A model generated the notes under the pieces. The model was not told where the DNA came from, did no database searches, and saw nothing but the letters and a program-made list of their open reading frames with translations. Of a stretch of 39,046 nucleotides of DNA, positions 18,501 through 26,965 are shown in pieces (the first letter of the stretch is position 1; the number at the start of each line of letters is the position of its first letter). A program made the position numbers and the translations under genes. The stretch is from a virus. Location of the stretch: the IMG/VR virus record IMGVR_UViG_3300021085_000082, positions 1 to 39,046 of that record. One strand, written 5' to 3'.

Positions 18501-21500
18501 TACGAATCAGCCAGTGAAAGAATGGGAGAATCTCCAGTTAAACGAGACAGAGACGACATTCGACCTTCAATACAAGAATCAAACTATGTAGCAATAGGCG
18601 AACTTAAGCCTGATAAAAACAATCTCTATGCTGGTGCACCAAGAACAGGACCAGGACAATTTAAAAACACACAAAAAGACTTTGACAGTCTTGTAAGTGA
18701 TCTTGTCAAAATGGCAGAACAAAAAGACTTATCACTACTTGATGAGAGCAGACACTGGTATCGAAATATAAATCAAGAAATAGATTCCCTTGTTGCTGGA
18801 GATCCAGCTCTTAAAGAAAATGTTTTAAGAATGTTGACAATTTATTCCTCGCAAACACCTGTAGAAACTAACTTAGCTTATACATTAAGATCTTTGGTGT
18901 CTTTAGCTAAGGGTGGAGATCCTCTGCCAGGATTTCAACCGCTTGCTGGTGAGTACGCAAAGAAAGCAATGGAAGCCCAAGATTTTGGTCAAAAATTAAA
19001 CGGGGTAGGTTTTAAGCTACAAAGTTTTTATGAGAATTTAACTGCAAAAAATCCTAATGCTGTAACCATGGATACTTGGATGTTCAAAATGCTTGGGTTT
19101 GAAAAAGGTCAGGGAGCTATAGCAAACCACAGATACGGAACAGCAGTAATACAAAAAGCTACTGAGGCATATAATCAAAAAAATAATGACAATCTTACTC
19201 CAATGGAGATGCAGGCAGTTCTTTGGACATGGGTTAGAAATAAAGAAATGGCGGGTCAGGGTAAGACTGCTGAGTATATTGGTTATGAGACTTATTTAGA
19301 TAAGGCTTCTGCTATTGTTACTGGTGAAGTAATACCAACAGAAAAACTATCAGAGTTTGCTTTTGCAGAAAAATTAAATGCAAGACAAAAAGCAAAGCTA
19401 ACCAGAGAACTTCTAGAGGTAATAACAACATCTGAAGGAAAAAATAAAATCTTAGATGCATTGCCTGGAACGGGTTTATATAAGTTTTCCCACAGCTTTG
19501 GTGCCTATGATGGCAAAGTAAATCCAAACATATTAACAAGTTTAATTTTAGAAAAAGTTCAGGGACAACAACAATTTAGCGAACTAGATCTTTCTTATGC
19601 TGATGACTTCTTGAGAGCCTGGGGCTATGTATTTAGACAAGAAGCCATGCCATATTTTGTTTCTAATGAAAATATATCAGACGCTGATGCTTTTGATGTT
19701 AACAATGAGTCAGTTAATGTTGGGTCATACATTAAATTTATAGACACAAACGTCAACGCACCTTTTGAAATATCTGGAATATTAAGAAAACAACTACAAA
19801 CAGCTTTTGAAAAAGTCGGTATTGATGGGTTTACACAAATGGGTCAAGACTCAATATCTGCTATAAACTTTAAATTTGATGGGAATGTCATTGAAGGTTT
19901 TAACGAAAAAGTAGAACAAGCATTAAGCTCTGTTGGCATAGAGGATGTTGGGTTTGCTGTTGAACACGATATAAAATATAATACGCAGTACCTAACTAAT
20001 AATTGGAACGAGGATACAGATGGAGAAGGTTACATACAAGGACGACTTGAGGAAGGAAGCATACTTAAAGGGCTTGACGGTATCAGGTCAGAAGTTGATG
20101 AAGTCCTCTACAAATACAGAAACGAAATACAATCAGAAGGACCAGACGCAAACTTCCCAAGCACAGGATCAGAACCAGGAGCAGTAGGAAGACCCCTTGC
20201 AAAAAAAATAGTCTTGCCTAAAGATCAATTAGATAAAATTGATGAGGCTATAAATAACACACCACCAACAACACCACCAGCCCCACCAGGTGGAGTAGAC
20301 CCAAATGGAAATTTTACACCTCAAGAAATTGGCACATGGGCTAATTTTGTAGAAGAGATGAATATAAAAGTTGCCAATAAATTTGGCAGGCTTTGGACAA
20401 TAGAAGAAGATATTATTAAACAGTTTGGTGTTAATGGTGTTATTAATAGATTAATAGAGTCTGGAATAGATCCAAATAGTAGGGACTGGAGAGTTACAAC
20501 ACAAACAGATATTTTTTCAGGTCGTGCGAAAGATAAACTTAGAGATATAAGAGAAGATTTTTATATACCAATGTTAGAGTTTTTAACAGAAAAAAATATT
20601 TCTGAAGAAGAGTTTAATCATTTTATTTATAACTTACACGCACCAGAAAGAAATAAATATTTACCAACCCTTTTTGAAGAAAAACTTTTAGAAGCACAAA
20701 TAGAATTAAAAGAGGTTGAGGCAAGTGAAACTTCTAGTAAACAAGATTTAGCAAATGCTAGAAGAAAACTTACTATCATTCAAAAGAAAATGACCAAGGC
20801 TGAAAGAGGATCAGGCATTTATACAGAAGATGCAATTGCAACTCTTAAAAAATACGGCGTTATTTTTGACATGAAAAAAATGAAAGCTAGAGGTTCATTA
20901 ACAAAAGGTAAAAATTTATTAAAGGCATATGAAGATTATTTAAAGCCAATGATTGATAATACCAGGAGAACATATATAGACTCTGGTCTTATTCCTGAAC
21001 AAACTGTATTAGACTGGGACGCAAGATACAATTACTATGTTCCACTCGTTGGCTTTGCAGAAGATACATTGATTGACCCTGAAACGGGGAGAGAGATAGA
21101 AAGACCAAAGTCTACAAACCAACGCATAAACACACAAATGACAGTATCGGGATCTTTGGTTAAAAAGGCTACTGGTAGGGAGTCAGAAGCAAGCTCTCCT
21201 TTACAGCAATCTATAATACAAGCAACTTCTGCTTCAATAGAAGCGGAAAAAAATAGAGTTGTAAAATCATTAGCGGACTTAGCAAGAGCTTTTCCTAGTG
21301 ATCTATGGGAGGTTTCAGAAGATGCTGGTCAGGTTAAAAAAGTTGACGCTACTTGGGATCCTGTAAAGGGTAAGTCAAGAGTAGGTTTCAAAGAAGATGG
21401 GTTGCAAAAATATGTTGAGGTTTATGACAGAAGACTGGCACAAGGATTTGATAACTTTGATTCAACAGTTACCAGTGCTGGAATGAAAGCCATGAGGGCT

Positions 21501-23492
21501 GCAACAAGATATTTGTCAATGGTGAATACGTCTTTAGATCCAACATTTATGATTAATAATTTCATGCGAGATGTTCAAACTGGTTACTTTAATTTAATGG
21601 CTGAAGAACAAATTGAAGGCGGAAGAGCACAGGCATTAGAGATATCTAAAAAATACTATACAACCAAAAACATACTAACAAACGCAATTAATCTAGTAAA
21701 GTTTGAAAAATCAAGATCTCTTAACAAAGAAAATATAAAGATGGAGTTAGATTCTATCGCTAGAGAGGGAGTTGATATTACCCCAGAAGTTATTAAACAG
21801 GTTGAGAAAAAGTACGAACTAACACCAGAGCAAGTTAGAAAACAAATATTAGCAAGAAAATTTAAAGAGTTTGGTGGAGAGACTGGGTACATTGAGCAAA
21901 GAACAATGGATCAGTTAACACAGGAATTTCAAGACTTACAAGATATGTACGCTGGTAAATTTAAAGGAACTGCAAAACAAGGCGTAAAAAATGTCTTAGG
22001 TGTTATTGAGCGTATGAATATTGGTATTGAAAACGCAGCCAGGTTCACAGCTTTTGAGGGTTATGTTGAGTCTATGGGGGGATTTGAAAATGCAACTCCA
22101 GCGGTTTATGAAAAAGCTGCCGCACTTTCTAAAAACTTAACAATAAACTTTAATAGAATGGGAACAATGGGACCAAACATAAACGCTCTTTATATGTTCT
22201 TTAACGCTAGTATTCAAGGATCAGTAAATTTATTTAGGGGTCTTACTCCAAATAACTTTTCATCTAGAAAAGCAAAAGCCGCTGGTGCTCTTGCAATGAC
22301 GGGTGCTGTTAGTGCTTTATATAATATTTTATTTAGCGAAGAAGATGAAGACGGCAGGCTTTATTACGAAAAAATTCCAGACTGGGAGAAGCAAACTAAA
22401 TACATTATTATGTTCCCAGAGGCTCAGTTTGTAGATGGAGAGCTTAAAATAGAAAAGTGGGGAAGCGGGTCCAGATATAAAGTAATTGGAGAAAATGGTA
22501 GAGAGTATCCAATAGGCTTGGGGATCCCAATGCCATATGGTTACGCTATTTTTGCAAACACTGGAAGAGTTACAGTAGAGATGGCAATGGGTAATTTGTT
22601 AGACAACTATGACAAGTCTGTTGCTAAAGCAGGAATAGATCTTGGAGAATCTTTCTTACATAATTTTGCACCGTTATCAGTAGCACTACCAGACAAAAAA
22701 ACTGACAAGCCATTAATAGCCGAGTTATCACCAACATTTTCTCCGTCAGCAATTAGACCTATTGCAGAGCTTATGGTAAACAGAAACTTTTTCGGCAGTA
22801 AAATTTATTATGAGCCAATGTTCAACAGCACTGATCCAAAATCGTATAGAGAAAGTAAAAAAGTTTTAGACTTTATTGAAAAAACTACACAGGCGGTTAA
22901 CGATGCTACTGGGGGCAATGAGTTTTATTCTGGAACTCAAGACTGGGACCCAGCTGTAATACAACATCTTTTAGATGCGGCTGGCGGAGGTGTTTTTAGA
23001 ACTGGTAGAAGGGGGTACAACTTATTATTTAGTTATGACAGACCAACTGACAGACAAACACTTATAAAGAGAAGGTTCATTGCTGGTGTAGACGATGGTG
23101 CTGATTATGAATTTTTTCAAGAAAATTTATCTAAAGTAGAAAGAATTGAAAATGCGTATAGAAAGCTTTCTGAATCATTAGATCCATCAGAAGATCCAGA
23201 ACAATTTTTGGAAAGTCTTGGTTATGACAATAGCAATATCAGGTCCATAAGAGAGGTAGGAAATTTTCTTAATAAAGAGGCTACAAGAATGTATGGTAAT
23301 AACAGCATACTAAGCGGAGTTGAAAAAAACATACAAAATCTTAGAAAACAACAACAAGAAGCAAAAGAGTTATATCAAGAAAATGATCCAGAATACTATC
23401 ATGATGAATATGACAGGATTGAATTAGAAGTTTTAAGTGAAATGAAAAGATTTAATAAAGCTTTTATGCAAGCTTCTAAAAAGCGGGATTAG
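15531..23492 (+). CDS. Giant internal virion polyprotein with zincin motif and LPD-type domains
   Basis: The 2653-residue product is probably carried in the virion and ejected. Seen in order: helical and hydrophobic stretch (about 190-375); HEIGHH metalloprotease motif at about 787-792 with a candidate third zinc ligand in RSEVFAQ about 130 residues on; a domain with YSSQTPVETNL and MDTWMFKMLG (about 1020-1350) seen in large phage polyproteins; a proline-rich linker (about 1575-1595); helical regions; and an LPD38-like segment (about 1985-2270) with SLDPTFMINNFMRDVQ and ALYMFFNASIQGS, followed by a TM. Large polyvalent proteins of this kind combine enzymes acting on host targets. It ends the rightward structural run. 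Confidence 0.8.
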   Translation: MEDPRLDPFSLIPEEDKDDLVKDVLNIDPQTSLPEDTQKDESTFIDTFLDLPGAGFGPFSIRQTMQSPISVGKSLAASVRKAPSGAKLFANNLSYQLQETKIRKDMGKTPDSSSFGVGFGEGAASRLVMSQEKNLIEAARKEKEESFNGLPTVEKQKIIDGYVEFLETNTDQYNQLTKRMSDIDKSMGLKKTEKALSAGFDSLFMMTPGILATLGTKNPAFMYGMIPVFGAYESSASYRQARMSGLDHGAAMRNSTLNALSEMGTELVPLPFVSKTMKKYWKTNGSTVQTFIRDGFTTASLELIGENVNTVFQETNNALSGVNTDLAFAYANKDNPAYDGPSWVDVMLDNAYMTSIATVVGAGGMVSMQGSAAFAPDIKKALNSLDPNLARRIARELDINAKQVNANYKAIDDTYKWLDIGKRFDPGKSILRKEGGTSTPIEDRTAEEFIAPSREYYNFVMPEMLADEFLAGQIIKNNPVNEQLTQEEIDLAVDLQAEIGELEGLDLKTILTEGKKVLNIMGLTEALDPQTFDAEIQKRINEYGLQIEQATDETKLQQLKADQKTLKDFLIKKQMPQKPLAQKTFKPEFGEDITLYEGEAERKAKIGANKTFIDPKIQEPSSPDAVNNVKQNIVLAKKFDKNNMATFTDTDEFGINFKDKKYTDPVDEYGRTLQGVGDLPSIRDFNNTEVDAVSEAINNLFEMGLPRKVFEGIPFIGVHSNQLDFEMQENTSHGQYFPSPSSKYITLSASQIPSQFVTQETAPDFGSLNQDDFNLGSLTELQSTLAHEIGHHIDFGFVEFKQFSAEQEPLTASSPLFEPINFNFEFENILRKNNKESILDLTVEELKNYKFETGGSVMQEMFNLYINNRDSQSPYAGQIFSYPFDKFLITAYKGFPVLDNVIRTDKEESTHLRSEVFAQMVGINYTNPKLFDNYQNSKKLLQDINNVFINNELSQIGRGLRNAFQSSRSDADSQIYTKRLPYKEAKKSFGYESASERMGESPVKRDRDDIRPSIQESNYVAIGELKPDKNNLYAGAPRTGPGQFKNTQKDFDSLVSDLVKMAEQKDLSLLDESRHWYRNINQEIDSLVAGDPALKENVLRMLTIYSSQTPVETNLAYTLRSLVSLAKGGDPLPGFQPLAGEYAKKAMEAQDFGQKLNGVGFKLQSFYENLTAKNPNAVTMDTWMFKMLGFEKGQGAIANHRYGTAVIQKATEAYNQKNNDNLTPMEMQAVLWTWVRNKEMAGQGKTAEYIGYETYLDKASAIVTGEVIPTEKLSEFAFAEKLNARQKAKLTRELLEVITTSEGKNKILDALPGTGLYKFSHSFGAYDGKVNPNILTSLILEKVQGQQQFSELDLSYADDFLRAWGYVFRQEAMPYFVSNENISDADAFDVNNESVNVGSYIKFIDTNVNAPFEISGILRKQLQTAFEKVGIDGFTQMGQDSISAINFKFDGNVIEGFNEKVEQALSSVGIEDVGFAVEHDIKYNTQYLTNNWNEDTDGEGYIQGRLEEGSILKGLDGIRSEVDEVLYKYRNEIQSEGPDANFPSTGSEPGAVGRPLAKKIVLPKDQLDKIDEAINNTPPTTPPAPPGGVDPNGNFTPQEIGTWANFVEEMNIKVANKFGRLWTIEEDIIKQFGVNGVINRLIESGIDPNSRDWRVTTQTDIFSGRAKDKLRDIREDFYIPMLEFLTEKNISEEEFNHFIYNLHAPERNKYLPTLFEEKLLEAQIELKEVEASETSSKQDLANARRKLTIIQKKMTKAERGSGIYTEDAIATLKKYGVIFDMKKMKARGSLTKGKNLLKAYEDYLKPMIDNTRRTYIDSGLIPEQTVLDWDARYNYYVPLVGFAEDTLIDPETGREIERPKSTNQRINTQMTVSGSLVKKATGRESEASSPLQQSIIQATSASIEAEKNRVVKSLADLARAFPSDLWEVSEDAGQVKKVDATWDPVKGKSRVGFKEDGLQKYVEVYDRRLAQGFDNFDSTVTSAGMKAMRAATRYLSMVNTSLDPTFMINNFMRDVQTGYFNLMAEEQIEGGRAQALEISKKYYTTKNILTNAINLVKFEKSRSLNKENIKMELDSIAREGVDITPEVIKQVEKKYELTPEQVRKQILARKFKEFGGETGYIEQRTMDQLTQEFQDLQDMYAGKFKGTAKQGVKNVLGVIERMNIGIENAARFTAFEGYVESMGGFENATPAVYEKAAALSKNLTINFNRMGTMGPNINALYMFFNASIQGSVNLFRGLTPNNFSSRKAKAAGALAMTGAVSALYNILFSEEDEDGRLYYEKIPDWEKQTKYIIMFPEAQFVDGELKIEKWGSGSRYKVIGENGREYPIGLGIPMPYGYAIFANTGRVTVEMAMGNLLDNYDKSVAKAGIDLGESFLHNFAPLSVALPDKKTDKPLIAELSPTFSPSAIRPIAELMVNRNFFGSKIYYEPMFNSTDPKSYRESKKVLDFIEKTTQAVNDATGGNEFYSGTQDWDPAVIQHLLDAAGGGVFRTGRRGYNLLFSYDRPTDRQTLIKRRFIAGVDDGADYEFFQENLSKVERIENAYRKLSESLDPSEDPEQFLESLGYDNSNIRSIREVGNFLNKEATRMYGNNSILSGVEKNIQNLRKQQQEAKELYQENDPEYYHDEYDRIELEVLSEMKRFNKAFMQASKKRD

Positions 23493-23539
23493 TAAACATA
23501 CTATTGAGGGAGGTATGAAAAATAACCAACCCCGCTGAA

Positions 23540-23565
23540 GGTTTAAGTATCTAAGATACCAAACT
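23540..23565. other. Hairpin at the junction of virion genes and integrase
   Basis: GTATC-TAA-GATAC (23547-23559) is flanked by GGTTT and AAACT, giving a two-part stem that overlaps the integrase stop codon. It lies in the 58-nt gap between converging genes. No T-run follows on either strand, so it is a weak terminator; it may instead be part of an attachment site, which commonly lies beside int. Seven bases of dyad outside the core are only partly paired. Confidence 0.35.
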
Positions 23566-24351
23566 ATTGCTGACCTCACAAGCATCGCTAAGATAGTCCT
23601 TGGAAAGGTGAGCGTATCTATTCACTATATTAAAATCAGACCACCCACCAAGATGCTGTAATGTATGTAAGGGGGTTCCATTTTGCACATGATGAGTAGC
23701 CCAAGTGTGACGTATGTCGTGCCATCTAAATCCTTCTAGGTTTGCTTTCTTTAAAGCGTTATACCATCCAGTGTTAGAGGCTCTGTTAATCTTTCTGCCA
23801 GAATATGTGAAAACATACGGGCTTTCTTTTTTAATTGAATACAGAAGCTCTCTGCATTTCTTGTTAAGCGGGACCGAAAGACCTTTTCCGTTCTTTGTTT
23901 CAGTTCCATCTATAGAAATCTGATCTTTATTTATGTCATCCCATTTAAGATTAAAGCAGTTGGACATCCTCACCCCAGTAAGGAGGGAGAAGACAAAAGG
24001 TTTTTTTAAGTGCAGGGGGAGCACTGTATGTAAAACTTTAATGTCTTCCAGAGTAAAATACTTGGTTCTCTTAGGGAGTTCCTTTACTCTTTTAATCATA
24101 GGCTTGGTGTCCAACCACCCTAACTCTTCGTAGCCATACATGAGCACGGCTCTGAAGTAGTTTAAATATCTATTAACAGTTCCTGGTGATCCGTTTATCC
24201 CAGACCTTGCAATAGCTATTTGTTCTTTAGTAATACTCTTTATGTCCATGTCAGCAAACAAAGGATCAAAATATTTTCTATAGGTAAAATCGTTTTTACC
24301 CATTTTATTGAACCTGTAATATTGCCTAACAGTGTCGTGCCAAGTATTCAT
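23551..24351 (-). CDS. int: Tyrosine recombinase / integrase
   Basis: The 266-residue protein has a compact core-binding domain (about 1-90) and a catalytic domain with the expected residues: Arg in LLTGVRMSN, Lys in ETKNGKGLSVPL, HxxR in WHDIRHTWATHH, the His/Trp position in LGGWSD and the nucleophile Tyr in IVNRYAHLS. It should cut and rejoin attP and attB for lysogeny. It lacks an arm-binding domain, so it is shorter than lambda Int. Its start overlaps the stop of the small gene before it. No CI-type repressor is seen in the window. Confidence 0.93.
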   Translation of the reverse strand: MNTWHDTVRQYYRFNKMGKNDFTYRKYFDPLFADMDIKSITKEQIAIARSGINGSPGTVNRYLNYFRAVLMYGYEELGWLDTKPMIKRVKELPKRTKYFTLEDIKVLHTVLPLHLKKPFVFSLLTGVRMSNCFNLKWDDINKDQISIDGTETKNGKGLSVPLNKKCRELLYSIKKESPYVFTYSGRKINRASNTGWYNALKKANLEGFRWHDIRHTWATHHVQNGTPLHTLQHLGGWSDFNIVNRYAHLSKDYLSDACEVSNSLVS

Positions 24352-24533
24352 TATTTAATTAGTTTTGCTTGATGTATTACATCAATAAGATTCTCAATTC
24401 TTTGTCTGTAAACAGAAGCTTCGTCTGCTTTTTGCTGAATTGTTAAACCTTCTTTGTCATATATTTCTGAAATCTTAGACTCACAATGAATTTTAAGATT
24501 TTGTATGTCTTCTATTGTTATATCTATTACCAT
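24351..24533 (-). CDS. Small helical protein upstream of integrase (60 aa)
   Basis: The 60-residue product is nearly all charged helix (NLKIHCESKISEIYDKEG, ASVYRQRIENLIDVIHQAKLIK) and is coupled to int by a 1-nt overlap. A modest GAGGGA site precedes the ATG. It could be an excisionase-like or regulatory partner by position only; no helix-turn-helix or winged-helix motif is evident. Confidence 0.6.
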   Translation of the reverse strand: MVIDITIEDIQNLKIHCESKISEIYDKEGLTIQQKADEASVYRQRIENLIDVIHQAKLIK

Positions 24534-24585
24534 AATTCCCTCATAGTTAGTAATGTAAACATTGTAATTTGTTAAATTATCAAAG

Positions 24586-25299
24586 TCAAATAGTGTATTG
24601 TTTAAATAACTCTATTGGTATAAGGCATGCTATTTTCTTTTGTGCATCACCGCTACCAAGAATCTCTTTTGATTTTATATTGTTTATCATTATGCACTCA
24701 ATAATCTTTTTAGGCTTAGCCCAAAGAATCTCTTTTCCCGTATGTATGATCCAGTAGTCAGCCTCTGTGCTTAATAGTGCTGATGGTTTATTAAACATGT
24801 AAAGCTCAATGATAATGTTTCCAGTCTCTTGACTCTTGTAGTCAACCTTAACTTCTACCTTTAGGTTTTTCTCTGCTACAAATATATCGTATGGTTTAAA
24901 CTTACCAGGAACCTGTACTGCTGATGGGTATTTCTTTTTTATGGCATCAAGAACTAATTGTTCTAGTTCCTGACCAACCCTTAAATCTTTTTCAAATGCT
25001 TTATTGGTATCTGTTTTCAATTTTTGTAAATCCCTCCACCTATCTTCTTGTGATAAAACTTGTCTTATTTTAAAACCTTCAGCGGCATTTTTAATGTTTA
25101 TGATTTTTCTTTGTTCTTCTGGAAGCTGGTTCCATTTGTTGATTTCGTCTTCATGTCGTCCGCATGTCTTGCATCTTGTATCACCTATCATCGTTGAACA
25201 CACCCCGCCGTTGCACGGAGATCCTGATAGGCTACCTTCGCCTAGAATAGACGAGAGCCTCTCTGAGTGAGAGAGACTCTTTTCTAGTTTGTCATCCAT
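24586..25299 (-). CDS. DUF1289 zinc/iron-type domain fused to a PD-(D/E)XK nuclease
   Basis: Residues about 27-75 match DUF1289: SPCNGGVCSTMIGDTRCKTCGRHEDEINKW with four Cys, followed by LPEEQRKIINI. Residues about 110-200 look like a PD-(D/E)XK nuclease: a helix with Glu (GQELEQLVLDAIKKKYP), then YDIFVAEKNLKVEVKVDYKS giving Asp and E-x-K. DUF1289 is normally a small stand-alone bacterial domain thought to bind metal. In this operon of recombination genes, the protein may act as a structure-specific endonuclease or Holliday junction resolvase. This is inferred from motifs alone. Confidence 0.72.
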   Translation of the reverse strand: MDDKLEKSLSHSERLSSILGEGSLSGSPCNGGVCSTMIGDTRCKTCGRHEDEINKWNQLPEEQRKIINIKNAAEGFKIRQVLSQEDRWRDLQKLKTDTNKAFEKDLRVGQELEQLVLDAIKKKYPSAVQVPGKFKPYDIFVAEKNLKVEVKVDYKSQETGNIIIELYMFNKPSALLSTEADYWIIHTGKEILWAKPKKIIECIMINNIKSKEILGSGDAQKKIACLIPIELFKQYTI

Positions 25300-25301
25300 C
25301 T

Positions 25302-25580
25302 TTAGTTAGACGGCTCTTCCTCAGCCTCTACAGCCTCTACCTCTTCTTGCTGTACAACTTCGTACTTCTCAGGTAACTTCTCGGTGAGCTGTCCCTGATC
25401 CACTTGATTTCCAAGCTGTACCAGTCTTACTATCTCAGTAAGCAAAGGCATGATTGTATTTGTATGAAATCCCAGAACATTTAACCTGTTCTTGGCTTCC
25501 TTGGATAAAGAGTCAATCTCATACTCTCTAGCCTCTCCGTCTACATTTAAGATAATGTTTTTATTTTCTTGTTGTTCCAT
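25302..25580 (-). CDS. Small acidic phage protein (92 aa)
   Basis: The 92-residue product starts with a beta hairpin (NIILNVDGEAREYEIDSL), has a helical middle (TIMPLLTEIVRLVQLGNQVD) and ends in a run of Glu and Val (VEAVEAEEEPSN). GGAGC precedes its ATG. It lies between an SSB-like gene and the nuclease gene. The acidic tail could mimic DNA or bind a partner; the family is not recognised. Confidence 0.65.
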   Translation of the reverse strand: MEQQENKNIILNVDGEAREYEIDSLSKEAKNRLNVLGFHTNTIMPLLTEIVRLVQLGNQVDQGQLTEKLPEKYEVVQQEEVEAVEAEEEPSN

Positions 25581-25591
25581 TTTTGCTCCTT

Positions 25592-25849
25592 TTAGAATGG
25601 TAAATCATCTTCAATTGTACTTTTAGGAAAAACTTCATCAGTTTTTGGCTTAAAAGAAACATCGCTTTTAGGTTGTATGCTAAAGCTAAGGGCTGGGGAT
25701 TTTTCATTAGCACCAGGTTTTCTTTTCCAAGCACTAACAAAAAAATCTTCACCTTTAACATTCAGTTCTCCCCTGAAGTCAGGATGTTTTTCCGTTTCCT
25801 TTTTGTCGTTTTTCCAGATCGCACCGCGATTAGTATTATCGTATGTCAT
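25592..25849 (-). CDS. SSB-like single-stranded DNA binding protein
   Basis: The 85-residue protein has an OB-type start (GAIWKNDKKETEKHPDFRGELNVKGEDFFVSAWKRK) and ends in STIEDDLPF, which matches the acidic hydrophobic tip DDxPF by which SSB proteins recruit partners. It is encoded with an Erf annealase and an exonuclease, where an SSB is expected. It is shorter than bacterial SSB. ATG overlaps the stop of the preceding RHH-like gene by 1 nt. Confidence 0.7.
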   Translation of the reverse strand: MTYDNTNRGAIWKNDKKETEKHPDFRGELNVKGEDFFVSAWKRKPGANEKSPALSFSIQPKSDVSFKPKTDEVFPKSTIEDDLPF

Positions 25850-26013
25850 TATATATTTTTCTCCTTATTAACCCAAGACTCTAAAATTTTATTTACCATA
25901 TAAGCAATTTTTCTATCAAAGAATTTGTGGTCTTCTTTTTTACTTATTGCTATAAGTTTGTTGTAAACATCCTCTTCAATTCTTGAACTAATTGATTTTT
26001 TATTATTAGCCAT
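25849..26013 (-). CDS. Ribbon-helix-helix-like small protein (54 aa)
   Basis: This 54-residue gene is coupled to its neighbours: ATG at 26013 comes 4 nt after the YqaJ stop with GAGGA upstream, and its stop overlaps the SSB-like start. The sequence opens MANNKKSISSRIEEDVYNKL, fitting the short N-terminal strand and first helix of a MetJ/Arc-type fold, then a turn and a second helix (RKIAYMVNKILESWVNK). RHH proteins bind operators as dimers, so it is a candidate regulator of the divergent promoters at 27583-27680. Confidence 0.65.
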   Translation of the reverse strand: MANNKKSISSRIEEDVYNKLIAISKKEDHKFFDRKIAYMVNKILESWVNKEKNI

Positions 26014-26017
26014 TTTT

Positions 26018-26965
26018 TTATTCCTCTAGTAATTTGGTATAAATCCTTGAATCACCTTCAGATCTGTATTCTTCTAACACATCTCTTTCAATGTTCTGAT
26101 CCTTGACCAGTCGACTATAGTTAATTCTGCCTCTAGCTTGTGTCATGTGACATTTCACTGAAGACGTACCAAACGCCCCGCCATGTTTTTTTATCAACAT
26201 AGCAGACAATTCTTTTTTCCTAAGATCTAGGACAGAAGACTTGTCTTTGAGCTGCTTTAGTTCTTTTAATACAGTTGCAAGCTCTGATGTTTCATCAGTA
26301 TCTTCAACCGTTTTATAATTAATTCCTGGTTCATCTTTATCTTCTGACCATCTTTCAATATAAGTAAGATCCTTAGATTTTTCGTTGTACCAGTCCATAA
26401 ACTTTTGTGCTTTAGGTATATATGTTTGAGCCCACTTGGTGTCTCTTGATATCCATTGCTCAAAATATTCTGTATCGCTATACCATTGAAAGAAAAGCAT
26501 TTCATCAATGTCCATGCATTCCATAGCCATTTGCATTTGATGCCAGTAGTTTCTTTTCTGTTCCTTTACGTTTGTACATGGCTTAGATTGCGGACATTTT
26601 ATTTCTACCGCTGATATAGATCCATTCCTACCCTTAAGCATTATTCCGTCTGGTGATATGCCCATCCAATTGTGTTCAGGGTGAACAACAAAAGACGGCT
26701 GTGTTATTTTATATCCCATGCCAGCCAAAGTTTTTAAGGCTAAGGGCTCACTGTCAGTACCGTGCTTCATTGCAAACATAGCAAATTGATTAAAAGGGTC
26801 CTGTGTTAAATGGTTTGCCTCTCTAAAGATATCTCTTCCTAGTGCCTCCCACTGATCTCCCTTTGTCCAGATACATTCATCTACAGCCTTTGGAAGTCTT
26901 GTCCCAGTAATCCTGTTAGATCTTTGATCATGCCAAGCAGGGGTGCCTTGTTTTATCTGCACCAT
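26018..26965 (-). CDS. YqaJ-like (lambda-type) exonuclease
   Basis: The 315-residue protein shows the YqaJ/lambda exonuclease core: TPAWHDQRSNRITGT at the start, MKHGTDSEPLALKTLAGMGY, then catalytic MGISPDGIM and AVEIKCP, the Asp, Glu and Lys of a PD-(D/E)XK site, and YWHQMQMAMEC. It degrades one strand of dsDNA ends to make 3' overhangs for annealing. It overlaps the erf stop by 1 nt. The C-terminal third is coiled coil (KELKQLKDKSSVLDLRKKEL), perhaps for contacting the annealase. Confidence 0.92.
   Translation of the reverse strand: MVQIKQGTPAWHDQRSNRITGTRLPKAVDECIWTKGDQWEALGRDIFREANHLTQDPFNQFAMFAMKHGTDSEPLALKTLAGMGYKITQPSFVVHPEHNWMGISPDGIMLKGRNGSISAVEIKCPQSKPCTNVKEQKRNYWHQMQMAMECMDIDEMLFFQWYSDTEYFEQWISRDTKWAQTYIPKAQKFMDWYNEKSKDLTYIERWSEDKDEPGINYKTVEDTDETSELATVLKELKQLKDKSSVLDLRKKELSAMLIKKHGGAFGTSSVKCHMTQARGRINYSRLVKDQNIERDVLEEYRSEGDSRIYTKLLEE

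Noticed and set aside
23515-23538. Seven-codon frame (MKNNQPR) after GGGAGGT
   Set aside because: The ribosome site is good but the frame is too short to support as a gene; it may be chance or a leader.
25004-25270. Plus-strand frame of 88 aa opposite the DUF1289 gene
   Set aside because: Antisense to a gene with clear domain motifs, with no ribosome site.
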